From positions 1,860,001-1,924,000 of the forward strand of contig NZ_CP018937.1 in NCBI RefSeq assembly GCF_002849695.1: a stretch of 64,000 nt of DNA, written 5' to 3'. Of this stretch, positions 51,310 to 61,030 are shown one piece after another. Under the pieces are notes generated by a model that saw only the letters and a list, made by a program, of their open reading frames with translations, did not search any database and was not told where the DNA came from. Source of the DNA: Bacteroides fragilis. GTDB lineage: Bacteria; Bacteroidota; Bacteroidia; Bacteroidales; Bacteroidaceae. A program made the position numbers and the translations under genes. Numbering within the stretch: the first letter of the stretch is position 1; each line of letters starts with the position of its first letter.

Positions 51310-51555
51310 ATGAACATGTACATTGGAAACCTTAGCTATCGTGTTAAGGAAGCAGATTTGAGACAAGTAATGGAAGAGTACGGAACAGTTGATTCAGTAA
51401 AACTGATCACCGACCGCGAGACTCGCAAATCTAAAGGATTCGCATTCGTTGAAATGCCGAACGACGACGAAGCCAAAAATGTTATCGCTGAGTTGAACGG
51501 TGCTGAATACGAAGGCCGTCAGATGGTTGTTAAAGAAGCCCTGCCTCGTAACTAA
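51310..51555 (+). CDS. RRM-domain RNA-binding protein
   Basis: 81 residues from the ATG at 51310. The open frame begins earlier at 51268 but that part encodes only a low-complexity Phe/Leu-rich string from a T-rich leader. A single RRM fills the protein: RNP2 MYIGNLSY, RNP1 SKGFAFVEM, and the loop TDRETRKSKGFAF between. Such small RRM proteins are abundant in Bacteroides and are proposed to act as RNA chaperones in a phylum without Hfq. The T-rich leader at 51280-51309 may itself be regulatory. A terminator follows. Confidence 0.93.
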   Translation: MNMYIGNLSYRVKEADLRQVMEEYGTVDSVKLITDRETRKSKGFAFVEMPNDDEAKNVIAELNGAEYEGRQMVVKEALPRN

Positions 51556-51576
51556 TCCATTTATAGCATAAAACTA

Positions 51577-51610
51577 AAAAGGATACTCTGCAAAGAGTAT
51601 CCTTTTCTTG
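51577..51610. terminator. Terminator between the RRM gene and the cytochrome c peroxidase gene
   Basis: AAAAGGATACTCT (51577-51589) pairs perfectly with AGAGTATCCTTTT (51594-51606). A and T runs on both sides allow termination of both convergent genes. Confidence 0.9.
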
Positions 51611-51627
51611 TTTTTATCCGGCAGACA

Positions 51628-53019
51628 TTACAATGCCTTGCTCTGATTATCATTGGTCAGTGGTTTACCTTTGTACTCTCCGGTCAGTGTTTCCAGGAAA
51701 GCTACTATTTTATTCAGTTCATCTTCCGGCAGATTCTTGTCTACCTGATATTTGGCCATATAATCCACGGCCTCCTTCATTGTTTTCATGCTACCGTCAT
51801 GAAAGTAAGGAGCTGTCAAGGCAATGTTTCTTAAACCGGGAACTTTGAAACGATGTTTATCACGATCATTTTGGGTCTGTTTGAAGCGTCCGTTATCTTC
51901 TTCTGTCAATTCAATGCCACGATCTGCAAAATAATCTCTCTTCACACCCATTAACTCGTAAGACTGACCACCCAAAGTTTCACCTACATGGCAAGTAGCG
52001 CAATCGTATTTCTTAAACAATTCGTATCCGGCAAGTTCCATATCGTTAATAGCAGTCTTTTCACCTTTCAGATAAAGGTCGAAACGAGAATTGGGAGTGA
52101 GCAATGTCTTTTCGAACTCTTCGATAGCGTCAGTGATATTCTTTTCCGAATATCCGTCGGGATATACAGCTAAAAAGGCTTTGGTAAAATTAGCGTCCTG
52201 TTCGAGTTTTGCAATGATTTCGTCAAAAGACTGGCAAGCCATCTCGACCGGATTCAACGGAGGACCGGCAGCCTGCTCGGCAAGTGTTCCGGCACGTCCG
52301 TCCCAGAACTGCACGAAATTGTAGGCAGCATTGTATACCGTCGGAGCATTCACACCTCCGAATTGTCCACCTACACCTTCTGAATATTGCTTGTTGTCTA
52401 CCCCTCCCGTATTCAATCCATGGCATGATGCACATGAAACGGTGTTGTCGGCCGAAAGGCGAGTATCGTGATAAAGCATATCTCCCAAAATCACTTTACG
52501 CATATCTACCGGAATGGAATCAGCGATGGGACGCACCGGCTCGTTAGCGAATTCGGCTGAAGCCAGCCCGTTAGCATAATGTGCCAGACGGTGTTGTTTT
52601 GCCCACGCCATAGCCATTTCCTTTTTAGCATCTGTCACACTGGCTCCCCAGTGTACCATATAGTAGGCATGTTTGGGCATTGTTCCGTCCATGATCACTT
52701 TCTCTACTTTGGCCAAAGCCACTTTTCCTACAGGTTTACCGACTTTTAAGGCTTCAGCCATTTCGGTTATGTCAAAAGCGCGATAACCTTGTTCCACGTC
52801 CTTCTGAACCATTCCGCCGGCAACAGGCCAACTTGCATAAAAAGGAAGATCCGGACTACCCGAATGGCATTGCAGGCAGCCACCGGAAGTAATGATCTCT
52901 TGCATCTGAGCGTCAGCGGCAAGCTCTTTTGACGGAGCCTGATTTACGACGCGGTAAGTGATAGCCAAAGCTCCGACCGTCACCAGTAATGCGATGATAA
53001 ATTTTGTACTTTTCTTCAT
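51628..53019 (-). CDS. Triheme cytochrome c peroxidase
   Basis: 463 residues with an N-terminal membrane anchor (KFIIALLVTVGALAITYRV). Three CxxCH haem motifs are present: CLQCH near residue 48 in an extra N-terminal haem-binding domain, CASCH near 196, and CATCH near 342. The second and third belong to the bacterial diheme peroxidase fold, with VNAPTVYNAAYNFVQFWDGRAGTLAEQA and FKVPGLRNIALTAPYFHDGSMKTMKEAVDYMA. It reduces hydrogen peroxide in the periplasm. The extra haem and the anchor resemble quinol peroxidases of the YhjA type, so electrons may come from the quinone pool. The cytochrome maturation genes ccsA and resB are directly upstream. Confidence 0.93.
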   Translation of the reverse strand: MKKSTKFIIALLVTVGALAITYRVVNQAPSKELAADAQMQEIITSGGCLQCHSGSPDLPFYASWPVAGGMVQKDVEQGYRAFDITEMAEALKVGKPVGKVALAKVEKVIMDGTMPKHAYYMVHWGASVTDAKKEMAMAWAKQHRLAHYANGLASAEFANEPVRPIADSIPVDMRKVILGDMLYHDTRLSADNTVSCASCHGLNTGGVDNKQYSEGVGGQFGGVNAPTVYNAAYNFVQFWDGRAGTLAEQAAGPPLNPVEMACQSFDEIIAKLEQDANFTKAFLAVYPDGYSEKNITDAIEEFEKTLLTPNSRFDLYLKGEKTAINDMELAGYELFKKYDCATCHVGETLGGQSYELMGVKRDYFADRGIELTEEDNGRFKQTQNDRDKHRFKVPGLRNIALTAPYFHDGSMKTMKEAVDYMAKYQVDKNLPEDELNKIVAFLETLTGEYKGKPLTNDNQSKAL

Positions 53020-53034
53020 TGTGCATTCTTTTAG

Positions 53035-53820
53035 TTAATTATTACGATTATATAAATGTACACTTTGTTGAGCCGAAGGCAAATAATTTACTCCATACCA
53101 ACACATCTGCAAAGCCAAAAAGGAGAAAATAAGTATGACATACAGCATCTTTTTACGAAGCCTGTCCCGTAAACGCAGGTGCATATATAATAGGTATCCC
53201 ATCCAGGTAACCACTGCCCAGGTCTCTTTGGGATCCCAACTCCAATAATTTCCCCAGGCCTCCTTTGCCCATAAAGATCCAAGAAGCATGCCGATCGATA
53301 AAAAAGCCACACCAGAATAGACCAGATTATCTGCTGTCACCAAATATTCTTCTTTGTGGTGTACAAGCCCGCAAATAGCAATAATGAAAGCACATCCCAA
53401 TACAGAGTAGGAGAACATATAAACTGTGACATGGGGAATAAACCAGACACTTTGCAAAGCCGGCATAAGTGATTGGTCATGTATCTCGGGCTTCAGCAAA
53501 TTGATGATAACAAAGACAGTGGACAGCAGAGTGGAGAAAGAAAGTATCCATCGATATTTCCAGCGAATATACGTCAACAGCCCGGCAATCCCCATAAAAA
53601 AGGAATACCACAAACGGGTTTCACCCATAGTGCGAAGAGGAGGGCGTTGCAGAGATATCCATAGCCCGGCAATGAATATCCCCAGACAAGTAATTCCTGC
53701 TACAGTCAGTACAACAGCTATTTTACTTTGTCCCGATGAACGAAGTGCCGATATGGCACCCGTAAGCCAAAGGCAGATGGAGACGGTTGCAAACAGATAG
53801 AAGTTATCCCAGGTTATCAT
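53035..53820 (-). CDS. ccsA: Cytochrome c assembly protein CcsA/ResC type
   Basis: 261 residues with about seven to eight membrane helices. The tryptophan-rich haem-handling WWD motif is WAKEAWGNYWSWDPKETWAVVTW, the hallmark of this family. Conserved histidines lie in WFIPHVTVYM and MHLRLR. With ResB/CcsB it delivers and attaches haem to apocytochromes c at the periplasmic face (system II). It overlaps resB by four bases and precedes the triheme peroxidase gene by 15 bases, giving a three-gene unit in which the peroxidase travels with its maturation machinery. Confidence 0.93.
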   Translation of the reverse strand: MITWDNFYLFATVSICLWLTGAISALRSSGQSKIAVVLTVAGITCLGIFIAGLWISLQRPPLRTMGETRLWYSFFMGIAGLLTYIRWKYRWILSFSTLLSTVFVIINLLKPEIHDQSLMPALQSVWFIPHVTVYMFSYSVLGCAFIIAICGLVHHKEEYLVTADNLVYSGVAFLSIGMLLGSLWAKEAWGNYWSWDPKETWAVVTWMGYLLYMHLRLRDRLRKKMLYVILIFSFLALQMCWYGVNYLPSAQQSVHLYNRNN

Positions 53821-54692
53821 GATTTAACTTTTTTAGGACCATTAATAAATAGCAGAACAGCTCCTGCCAGCATCATTAAAATACCAGTCACCATTACATA
53901 TTTCCAAGGTTGACGTACAATCTGAAGAATGCAATATCGGGTATTTCCCACATTACGTGTATCATATCCGGTCAGATAAATATCTTCTCCCAAACGGTAA
54001 CTGTGAGGATGATTTACTTCAAGCGTAGTTCTCTGCTCTCCAATACGTACATCTGCCGCAAAACGCGAAGGCATCCCGTTCGGATAATACTCTGTATTGA
54101 AGGAGTAGAGTTCCAATTCATAATCCAGATAATAGGCTTTCCCATCCATACTATAGGCTTCGCGTCCCGGTTGTCCGGCATAAAGCGGAATCCGTAATGT
54201 CTGCACATCGCTGCTGCCGAAGAATCCGGCAAATAAAGCGAACCATACCCCCAAATGGTTCAGGAGAAAACGCTTCTTCTCTGGTACACGATGATAGAAA
54301 GCATGGATAACCACCATTGTCAGATTGCTCAATAAAAGAAAAAGAATGGCAATGAATACCCAGGAAGTCATAAAGTTATAGCATCCCAGTGAGGCTGGGA
54401 CTCCTGATATGGAGGCAGCTTCTGCTTCCGATAATTGGGGAAACAACCCGATAACCAAGCTGCCACCTATTAATAATAAGATTGATAAAATACTTGTCCG
54501 GGAAGACAGCAGAAAACGGGTTAACGGCAACTTATTACCTTCTCTATAGAGACGCCATAATAAATAGACCCATATAACTGCTACAATCACATTCAGAGGG
54601 AATGCAAAAAAAGATAAGGGGAAATTGCCTGTCATAGTTTGCAATAATGCTGCTATTACAAAATATGCAGTCACTAATAGTTTTTTGTGCAT
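53817..54692 (-). CDS. resB: Cytochrome c biogenesis protein ResB/CcsB type
   Basis: 291 residues. Several membrane helices in the first third (YFVIAALLQTM, VIVAVIWVYLLWRLY, SILLLIGGSLVIGLF) and one around 115-130 are followed by a periplasmic domain and a last helix (YVMVTGILMMLAGAVLLFINGPKK). LNHLGVWFALFAGFFGSSDVQTLRIPLYAG is the typical ResB transition. Paired with the overlapping ccsA gene, it forms the system II haem ligase. A near-consensus box (TTACTTTG on the minus strand, 54713-54720) is probably the operon promoter. The family match is less exact than for CcsA. Confidence 0.85.
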   Translation of the reverse strand: MHKKLLVTAYFVIAALLQTMTGNFPLSFFAFPLNVIVAVIWVYLLWRLYREGNKLPLTRFLLSSRTSILSILLLIGGSLVIGLFPQLSEAEAASISGVPASLGCYNFMTSWVFIAILFLLLSNLTMVVIHAFYHRVPEKKRFLLNHLGVWFALFAGFFGSSDVQTLRIPLYAGQPGREAYSMDGKAYYLDYELELYSFNTEYYPNGMPSRFAADVRIGEQRTTLEVNHPHSYRLGEDIYLTGYDTRNVGNTRYCILQIVRQPWKYVMVTGILMMLAGAVLLFINGPKKVKS

Positions 54693-54962
54693 AGTTGTGC
54701 CTTTATATGGTGCAAAGTAAGTAAAAATATGCCAATAAACGTATAAAAGGGCTATTAATTTGTATTAAATACAATTTTGAAGTAGATTTAAATTGAAAAG
54801 GAACGTTGCTATTTATAATATTGGTTGGGGATGACCGGGATACAAAATAAAAGAAAATATAAATTAGTACTTAGAATAAAGTCGCTTTCCAGGAGATTAT
54901 CTATATTAGCATTCACAAAATAGCTTTAATCATTAAATGTCTAATCTTAAAAACGGCAAAAC

Positions 54963-56228
54963 ATGAAAACTCCATCTTTAATTCTGATGATAATCATTTT
55001 ATGTAATCTCAGCATCCCAATAAATGCTCAAGTACTAACCTCCCGCCAGCAAAAAGAAGATTTTGACACCTTATATAGCTTATTATGTCAAGTACATCCG
55101 GATTTATTTATGTATCAAACACAAAAAGAATTCGAAGAAAAGCATGATTCAATATATCGCTTGTTGAATAAAGAACGAAACGTTTCTGATTTCTACTTTA
55201 TAGTCTCTCCATTTGTTGCATCTGTAAAAGATGGTCATACTAATTTCGCAATTCCTGCTACTCCAGACAGAATAGACTATTTGAATCATGGAGGACTGAC
55301 TCTGCCTTTACGCTTAAAAATAGTAGACGATAAGATAGTGGTTGATTTCCCCTTAATATCCTGTTCGATACAGGAAAATGATGAAATAACATGTATGAAT
55401 AATATAAATAGTCAAACTATATTAAGTCAATTGTATCTCTTACTGGGAGCTGAAAAAGGGAATGCTATTAAGGAAAATCAATTGACCCTTTATCTTTCTA
55501 CTTTGCTATGGTATAAATATAATTGGGGTGACAAATATGATTTTACAATTAAAAGGGGAAATAAGATCTGGAAAGAATCATTGAATGGCATCGGACAAAT
55601 AGATGCCCTCCCTGTTTTAAAAGCAAAACTTGGAAAAAGCCTACCGCAATTTAGTTATACTCTAAGCCCCGATAGACAGACTGCTACTCTGCAAATAATG
55701 AACTTATATCAATTACCACAACTAAAACAATTTTGTGACTCTGTCTTTTCGTTGATTAACAGAGAACATGTACCCAATTTGGTTATAGATATCAGAAATA
55801 ACAAAGGAGGGTCAAGTGCCGGAGTTGACATGCTTCTATCATACTTATCGCATGATGTTTATACATTATATACTAAAACGGATTTAAAAATCAGTTCATA
55901 CTCAAAACTGTATAATAAGCAAAAACATCCGGAAACTTATGAAGAAATCAAAAATTTACCTGACGGATCTTTATTTGCTATTCAAGATTCTTCTATAGCG
56001 GGAAACCGGGATAAAGCAGATATTTATAAAGGAATAGTTACAGTATTGGTAAATGAAACCACTTATTCCGGAGCGTCGACATTTGCATCTGCTATTAAAA
56101 AATCTCATGCAGGAAAAATTCTTGGTGAAACCGGCTGCCCAAATGTATATTTTGGCAATTATATGTCATTCACATTACCCAATTCCCAATTAGAATATTA
56201 TGTCTCACTTAATAAATTCTATGAATAA
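54963..56228 (+). CDS. S41-family peptidase, exported, with a short C-terminus
   Basis: 421 residues with a signal peptide (LILMIIILCNLSIPINAQ). The S41 core shows VASVKDGHTNFAIP, then LVIDIRNNKGGSSAGVDMLLSYLS, and VLVNETTYSGASTFASAIKKSHAGKILGETGCP, where the nucleophilic serine is in TYSGAS. The lysine of the CtpA-type dyad is not evident, as in many Bacteroides S41 enzymes. The protein ends SLNKFYE, where homologues usually run on to a GIxPDxxV segment, so about 40 residues appear to be missing. It stands alone with a terminator ten bases later, and no PDZ domain is obvious. Confidence 0.87.
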   Translation: MKTPSLILMIIILCNLSIPINAQVLTSRQQKEDFDTLYSLLCQVHPDLFMYQTQKEFEEKHDSIYRLLNKERNVSDFYFIVSPFVASVKDGHTNFAIPATPDRIDYLNHGGLTLPLRLKIVDDKIVVDFPLISCSIQENDEITCMNNINSQTILSQLYLLLGAEKGNAIKENQLTLYLSTLLWYKYNWGDKYDFTIKRGNKIWKESLNGIGQIDALPVLKAKLGKSLPQFSYTLSPDRQTATLQIMNLYQLPQLKQFCDSVFSLINREHVPNLVIDIRNNKGGSSAGVDMLLSYLSHDVYTLYTKTDLKISSYSKLYNKQKHPETYEEIKNLPDGSLFAIQDSSIAGNRDKADIYKGIVTVLVNETTYSGASTFASAIKKSHAGKILGETGCPNVYFGNYMSFTLPNSQLEYYVSLNKFYE

Positions 56229-56237
56229 ATGAACTCT

Positions 56238-56278
56238 CTAAAACGAAAGCGGAATTGTGAACTCCGCTTTCGTTTTAG
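56238..56278. terminator. Bidirectional terminator between the S41 and YhiM-like genes
   Basis: CTAAAACGAAAGCGGA (56238-56253) pairs perfectly over 16 bases with 56263-56278, with a 9-base loop and T residues on both strands. Confidence 0.9.
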
Positions 56279-56294
56279 GATTGTCCTATTGCAT

Positions 56295-57344
56295 TTATTT
56301 TGAAGATGTTCCACTCTCAAGAATACTGACAATTGAAAAGAGGGTGAAGCAAATAGCCCCTAAACCGGCTAATACGCGTGCAGGGATAAAATAATCATCG
56401 TGCGTCGTACCTAATTCGAAGACGAAAGAGGCCAGAAACAGACAAGCTAATGCTGTCAATACCGGAATCAGAGGTATACGGTTGGCCAAAGCAAATTCTC
56501 GCCCCCAGATTTTAGCCAGCAAAATTACTTTACTGGAAATACTGTAACAAACAAGACCAAGCCCAATCATGATATATCCGATTACCCCATTAGTAGTGCT
56601 TGAATCGGCAAAAATAACAGACAGCCCCCAAAGAAGCGATACGGTTCCCATCAACAATACGAGTTTTGGCCATCTTTTACGTTCTCTATCGGTATACACA
56701 TTTCTGATTTGACGGGCAATAGTAGCGACCAAAGCAATCAGGCTTGTGCAAATGCAAGCCAGACCTGCCATCACATGCCCTGCTACAAAATAAGCAGGAT
56801 GTACATCGCTTTTGGCCAATAAAACAAAAGCCCATATCCAAGCAATCAACGATACAATAATAGCTATTGTTTTTAATACAAGTTCTTGACCTTTAGTAAA
56901 CGCTCCTTTAGGAATACCATTACCAATCATTTTTGAGTTGGCAGGAATCAGTGAAAAACGGGTAGAAGATGTTGCAGCGGTTGCTACACAAGTAGTTATC
57001 AGTCCTACTCCGGCAACCACATGCCCAGCCACAAAGGAAGAGGCAGAGGCAGATCCGGTAAACATACAGATTCCACCAATAATAGTAACGGCAGCAGCGA
57101 GATAACCGATAATAGGCAGTGCGTACAAAGAACCGCGCCCATAAGTATGTATGATTTGCCGGATAATAGTAGCAGCCGTTGCAAACAATGCAATACAAAT
57201 CATGCCTAATGAAAAGACTACAGGACCTGCCACCAATCGGTTAGAATCATCTCCATATACACTGATAAACGCTCCGTAGCCGAAACAAAACAGAGCCATC
57301 GCCAAAGGAATTGCTCTGAACAATATACTAATACCGTAATTCAT
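56295..57344 (-). CDS. YhiM-like (DUF2776) inner-membrane protein
   Basis: 349 residues with about ten hydrophobic helices. It shows three internal repeats around FVAGHVVAGVGLI, YFVAGHVMAGLACI and FIPARVLAGLGAICFT, and begins YGISILFRAIPLAMALFCFGYGAF, like E. coli YhiM. E. coli YhiM is an inner-membrane protein linked to acid and osmotic stress, with no confirmed transport activity. There is no enzyme motif. It is alone on the minus strand between the S41 gene and ileS. Assignment to DUF2776 is from memory of the family pattern. Confidence 0.72.
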   Translation of the reverse strand: MNYGISILFRAIPLAMALFCFGYGAFISVYGDDSNRLVAGPVVFSLGMICIALFATAATIIRQIIHTYGRGSLYALPIIGYLAAAVTIIGGICMFTGSASASSFVAGHVVAGVGLITTCVATAATSSTRFSLIPANSKMIGNGIPKGAFTKGQELVLKTIAIIVSLIAWIWAFVLLAKSDVHPAYFVAGHVMAGLACICTSLIALVATIARQIRNVYTDRERKRWPKLVLLMGTVSLLWGLSVIFADSSTTNGVIGYIMIGLGLVCYSISSKVILLAKIWGREFALANRIPLIPVLTALACLFLASFVFELGTTHDDYFIPARVLAGLGAICFTLFSIVSILESGTSSK

Positions 57345-57496
57345 AACATATAGGGTTTTAAAATTTCCCTGATAAACAAGGCATATAGTTTTTTGTTTTG
57401 CTCCCCTTACTACTTTTTACACTCTTTTCACAAGGTGGCCCTTCCTGTCAGACTGAAATTAAAAAGGCTTTTCTTGTATGAAAACGAATGTTTTTG

Positions 57497-57504
57497 TACA
57501 TTTG
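57497..57504 (+). promoter_or_regulatory. -7 element TACATTTG of ileS
   Basis: An exact TAnnTTTG match 65 bases before the ATG at 57570, giving a leader of about 60 bases. No T-box motif is apparent in the leader. Confidence 0.65.
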
Positions 57505-57569
57505 CACCCTTAAAATAGGGAGGGTATCCCGATCTTAAATTGTAAAATAGTAAAATTGTAAATATAGCC

Positions 57570-60500
57570 ATGAGCAAGAAATTTGCCGAATATTCGCAGT
57601 TCGACCTCTCGCAGGTGAATAAGGACGTATTGAAAAAATGGGACGAAAACCAGGTTTTCGCCAAGAGTATGACAGAACGTGAAGGCTGTCCTTCGTTTGT
57701 TTTCTTCGAAGGGCCTCCATCAGCTAACGGTATGCCGGGTATTCACCATGTAATGGCTCGTTCTATAAAAGATATTTTCTGTCGTTACAAAACGATGAAA
57801 GGATATCAAGTGAAACGTAAGGCAGGTTGGGATACACACGGGCTCCCTGTAGAATTAGGTGTAGAAAAGTCTTTAGGGATCACCAAAGAGGATATTGGAA
57901 AAACAATTTCTGTAGCAGAATACAATGCTCATTGCCGTCAGGATGTAATGAAATTCACAAAAGAATGGGAAGACCTGACTCATCAAATGGGGTATTGGGT
58001 GGATATGAAGCACCCGTACATCACATACGACAACCGTTACATCGAAACACTGTGGTGGTTATTGAAACAATTGTATAAAAAAGGATTACTTTATAAAGGA
58101 TATACTATCCAGCCATATTCTCCGGCAGCCGGGACTGGATTAAGTTCGCATGAGCTGAATCAGCCGGGATGCTATCGTGACGTGAAAGACACAACGGTAG
58201 TGGCACAATTTAAGATGAAGAACCCTAAACCCGAAATGGCAGAGTGGGGTACTCCTTATTTTATAGCATGGACTACTACTCCATGGACACTACCTTCGAA
58301 TACAGCACTTTGTGTAGGTCCTAAAATTGACTACGTTGCAGTTCAATCGTATAACGCATATACAGGACAGCCAATCACGGTAGTATTGGCAAAGGCATTG
58401 TTGAATGCACATTTCAGCCCGAAAGCAGCCGAACTGAAACTGGAAGATTATAAACCAGGTGATAAGTTGGTTCCTTTCAAAGTAATTGCTGAATATAAAG
58501 GTACCGATTTGGTAGACATGGAATATGAACAATTAATTCCATGGGTAAATCCGGGAGAAGGTGCTTTCCGTGTAATACTGGGCGATTATGTAACAACAGA
58601 GGACGGTACGGGTATTGTACACATCGCTCCGACATTTGGTGCGGATGATGCTCAAGTGGCAAAAGCTGCCGGTGTGCCTCCATTACAGTTGGTTAATAAA
58701 AAAGGTGAACTTCGTCCGATGGTAGATCTGACCGGTAAATTCTATACTTTAGATGAGTTGGATGAAGATTTTGTAAAACAGCGCGTTAACGTAGATTTAT
58801 ACAAAGAGTATGCAGGTCGTTTCGTGAAGAATGCTTATGATCCGAATCTATCTGATCAGGATGAATCATTGGATGTAAGTATCTGTATGATGATGAAAGT
58901 TAATAATCAGGCTTTCAAAATAGAAAAGCATGTGCATAATTACCCGCACTGCTGGCGTACAGACAAACCGGTGCTTTATTATCCGCTGGATAGTTGGTTT
59001 ATTCGTTCTACTGCGTGCAAAGAGCGCATGATAGAGTTAAATAAAACCATTAACTGGAAACCGGAATCTACCGGAACCGGACGTTTTGGCAAATGGCTGG
59101 AAAACCTGAATGATTGGAATCTGAGCCGTTCCCGTTACTGGGGTACTCCGTTGCCTATTTGGCGAACAGAAGACAACAGCGACGAGAAATGTATAGAGTC
59201 GGTTGAGGAGTTATATAATGAAATCGAAAAATCGGTTGCCTCAGGGTATATGCAATCGAACCCCTATAAAGATAAAGGTTTCATACCGGGTGAGTATAAT
59301 GAAGAAAATTATAATAAGATAGATCTCCATCGCCCATATGTAGACGATATTATTCTTGTTTCAAAAGATGGTAAGCCTATGAAACGCGAAACAGACCTGA
59401 TTGACGTATGGTTTGATTCGGGTGCGATGCCTTATGCACAGATCCATTATCCATTTGAAAATAAAGAGTTATTGGATAGCCATCAGGTATATCCGGCAGA
59501 TTTCATTGCAGAAGGTGTGGACCAGACACGTGGATGGTTCTTCACTTTACATGCCATTGCAACCATGGTATTTGACAGTGTTTCATACAAAGCAGTCATT
59601 TCAAACGGATTGGTATTAGACAAGAATGGCAATAAAATGTCTAAACGTTTAGGAAATGCAGTTGATCCGTTCTCTACCATCGAGAAATATGGGTCCGATC
59701 CCTTGCGTTGGTATATGATTACCAATTCTTCTCCATGGGATAACCTGAAGTTTGATGTAGAAGGCATCGAGGAAGTTCGTCGTAAATTCTTTGGTACTTT
59801 ATACAATACCTATTCTTTCTTTGCTTTGTATGCTAATGTAGACGGGTTTGAATACAAAGAGGCTGATGTTCCGATGAGCGATCGTCCGGAAATTGACCGA
59901 TGGATTCTTTCTGTACTGAACACATTAATAAAGGAAGTAGATACCTGTTATAACGAATATGAACCGACTAAAGCAGGACGTTTAATTTCTGATTTCGTAA
60001 ACGACAATCTGTCTAACTGGTACGTCCGCCTGAACCGTAAGCGTTTCTGGGGTGGTGGATTCACTCAGGATAAACTATCTGCATATCAGACTTTGTATAC
60101 ATGCCTGGAAACGGTAGCCAAATTAATGGCACCTATCGCTCCTTTCTATGCAGACCGTCTGTATGGCGACCTAATCAGTGCAACAGGACGCGATAATGTA
60201 GTTTCTGTCCATCTGGCGAAATTCCCGGAATACAATGAAAAAATGGTAGATAAGGAACTGGAAGCACAAATGCAGATGGCACAAGACGTTACTTCCATGG
60301 TGTTGGCATTGCGTCGTAAAGTGAATATTAAAGTTCGTCAGCCGTTGCAGTGTATCATGATCCCTATAGTGGATGAAGCACAAAAAGCCCATATCGAGGC
60401 TGTAAAAGCACTTATCATGAGTGAAGTCAACGTAAAGGAGATTAAATTCGTTGATGGTACAGCCGGCGTTCTGGTGAAAAAGGTTAAATGTGACTTCAAG

Positions 60501-60995
60501 AAACTGGGACCAAAATTCGGAAAGCAAATGAAAGCTGTAGCAGCAGCTGTAGCAGAAATGTCACAGGAAGCTATTGCCGAACTCGAGAAGAACGGCCGTT
60601 ATACCCTTAATTTAGATGGGGCAGAAGCTGTTATAGAAACTGCAGATGTAGAGATCTTCAGCGAGGACATTCCGGGATGGTTGGTTGCCAATGAAGGGAA
60701 ATTGACTGTTGCGCTGGAAGTTACTGTAACGGAAGAACTTCGCCGTGAAGGAATTGCACGTGAATTGGTAAACCGCATTCAAAATATCCGTAAATCAAGT
60801 GGTTTCGAGATTACAGACAAAATAAAAATAACATTATCTAAAAATCCGCAGACAGATGATGCGGTAAATGAATATAATGGTTATATTTGTAACCAAGTTT
60901 TGGGTACATCCCTTACTTTGGCAGACGAAGTAAAAGGCGGCACAGAATTAAATTTCGACGACTTCTCTTTGTTTGTGAATGTAGTGAAAGAATAA
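57570..60995 (+). CDS. ileS: Isoleucyl-tRNA synthetase, long eukaryote-like type
   Basis: 1141 residues, much longer than the roughly 930 of type 1 bacterial IleS. The HIGH-like motif lies in EGPPSANGMPGIHHVMARS, then RYKTMKGYQVKRKAGWDTHGLPVE, an editing domain with ATGGTACC-like TTTPWTLPSNTALCVGP, and KMSKR in NGNKMSKRLGNAVDPFS. FWGGGFTQDKLSAYQTLYTCLETVAKLMAPIAPFYADRLY is the anticodon-binding helix bundle. The long C-terminus and the residues around both signatures match the eukaryote-like type 2 group, which tolerates mupirocin. That tolerance is inferred here. It leads the ileS-dksA-like-lspA operon. Confidence 0.97.
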   Translation: MSKKFAEYSQFDLSQVNKDVLKKWDENQVFAKSMTEREGCPSFVFFEGPPSANGMPGIHHVMARSIKDIFCRYKTMKGYQVKRKAGWDTHGLPVELGVEKSLGITKEDIGKTISVAEYNAHCRQDVMKFTKEWEDLTHQMGYWVDMKHPYITYDNRYIETLWWLLKQLYKKGLLYKGYTIQPYSPAAGTGLSSHELNQPGCYRDVKDTTVVAQFKMKNPKPEMAEWGTPYFIAWTTTPWTLPSNTALCVGPKIDYVAVQSYNAYTGQPITVVLAKALLNAHFSPKAAELKLEDYKPGDKLVPFKVIAEYKGTDLVDMEYEQLIPWVNPGEGAFRVILGDYVTTEDGTGIVHIAPTFGADDAQVAKAAGVPPLQLVNKKGELRPMVDLTGKFYTLDELDEDFVKQRVNVDLYKEYAGRFVKNAYDPNLSDQDESLDVSICMMMKVNNQAFKIEKHVHNYPHCWRTDKPVLYYPLDSWFIRSTACKERMIELNKTINWKPESTGTGRFGKWLENLNDWNLSRSRYWGTPLPIWRTEDNSDEKCIESVEELYNEIEKSVASGYMQSNPYKDKGFIPGEYNEENYNKIDLHRPYVDDIILVSKDGKPMKRETDLIDVWFDSGAMPYAQIHYPFENKELLDSHQVYPADFIAEGVDQTRGWFFTLHAIATMVFDSVSYKAVISNGLVLDKNGNKMSKRLGNAVDPFSTIEKYGSDPLRWYMITNSSPWDNLKFDVEGIEEVRRKFFGTLYNTYSFFALYANVDGFEYKEADVPMSDRPEIDRWILSVLNTLIKEVDTCYNEYEPTKAGRLISDFVNDNLSNWYVRLNRKRFWGGGFTQDKLSAYQTLYTCLETVAKLMAPIAPFYADRLYGDLISATGRDNVVSVHLAKFPEYNEKMVDKELEAQMQMAQDVTSMVLALRRKVNIKVRQPLQCIMIPIVDEAQKAHIEAVKALIMSEVNVKEIKFVDGTAGVLVKKVKCDFKKLGPKFGKQMKAVAAAVAEMSQEAIAELEKNGRYTLNLDGAEAVIETADVEIFSEDIPGWLVANEGKLTVALEVTVTEELRREGIARELVNRIQNIRKSSGFEITDKIKITLSKNPQTDDAVNEYNGYICNQVLGTSLTLADEVKGGTELNFDDFSLFVNVVKE

Positions 60996-61030
60996 TTCTA
61001 ATACTAATAACCTAATAAACAGTAAAAGTT

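Noticed and set aside
57505..57569. T-box leader for ileS
   Set aside because: The leader is only about 60 bases and lacks the T-box consensus and specifier stem.
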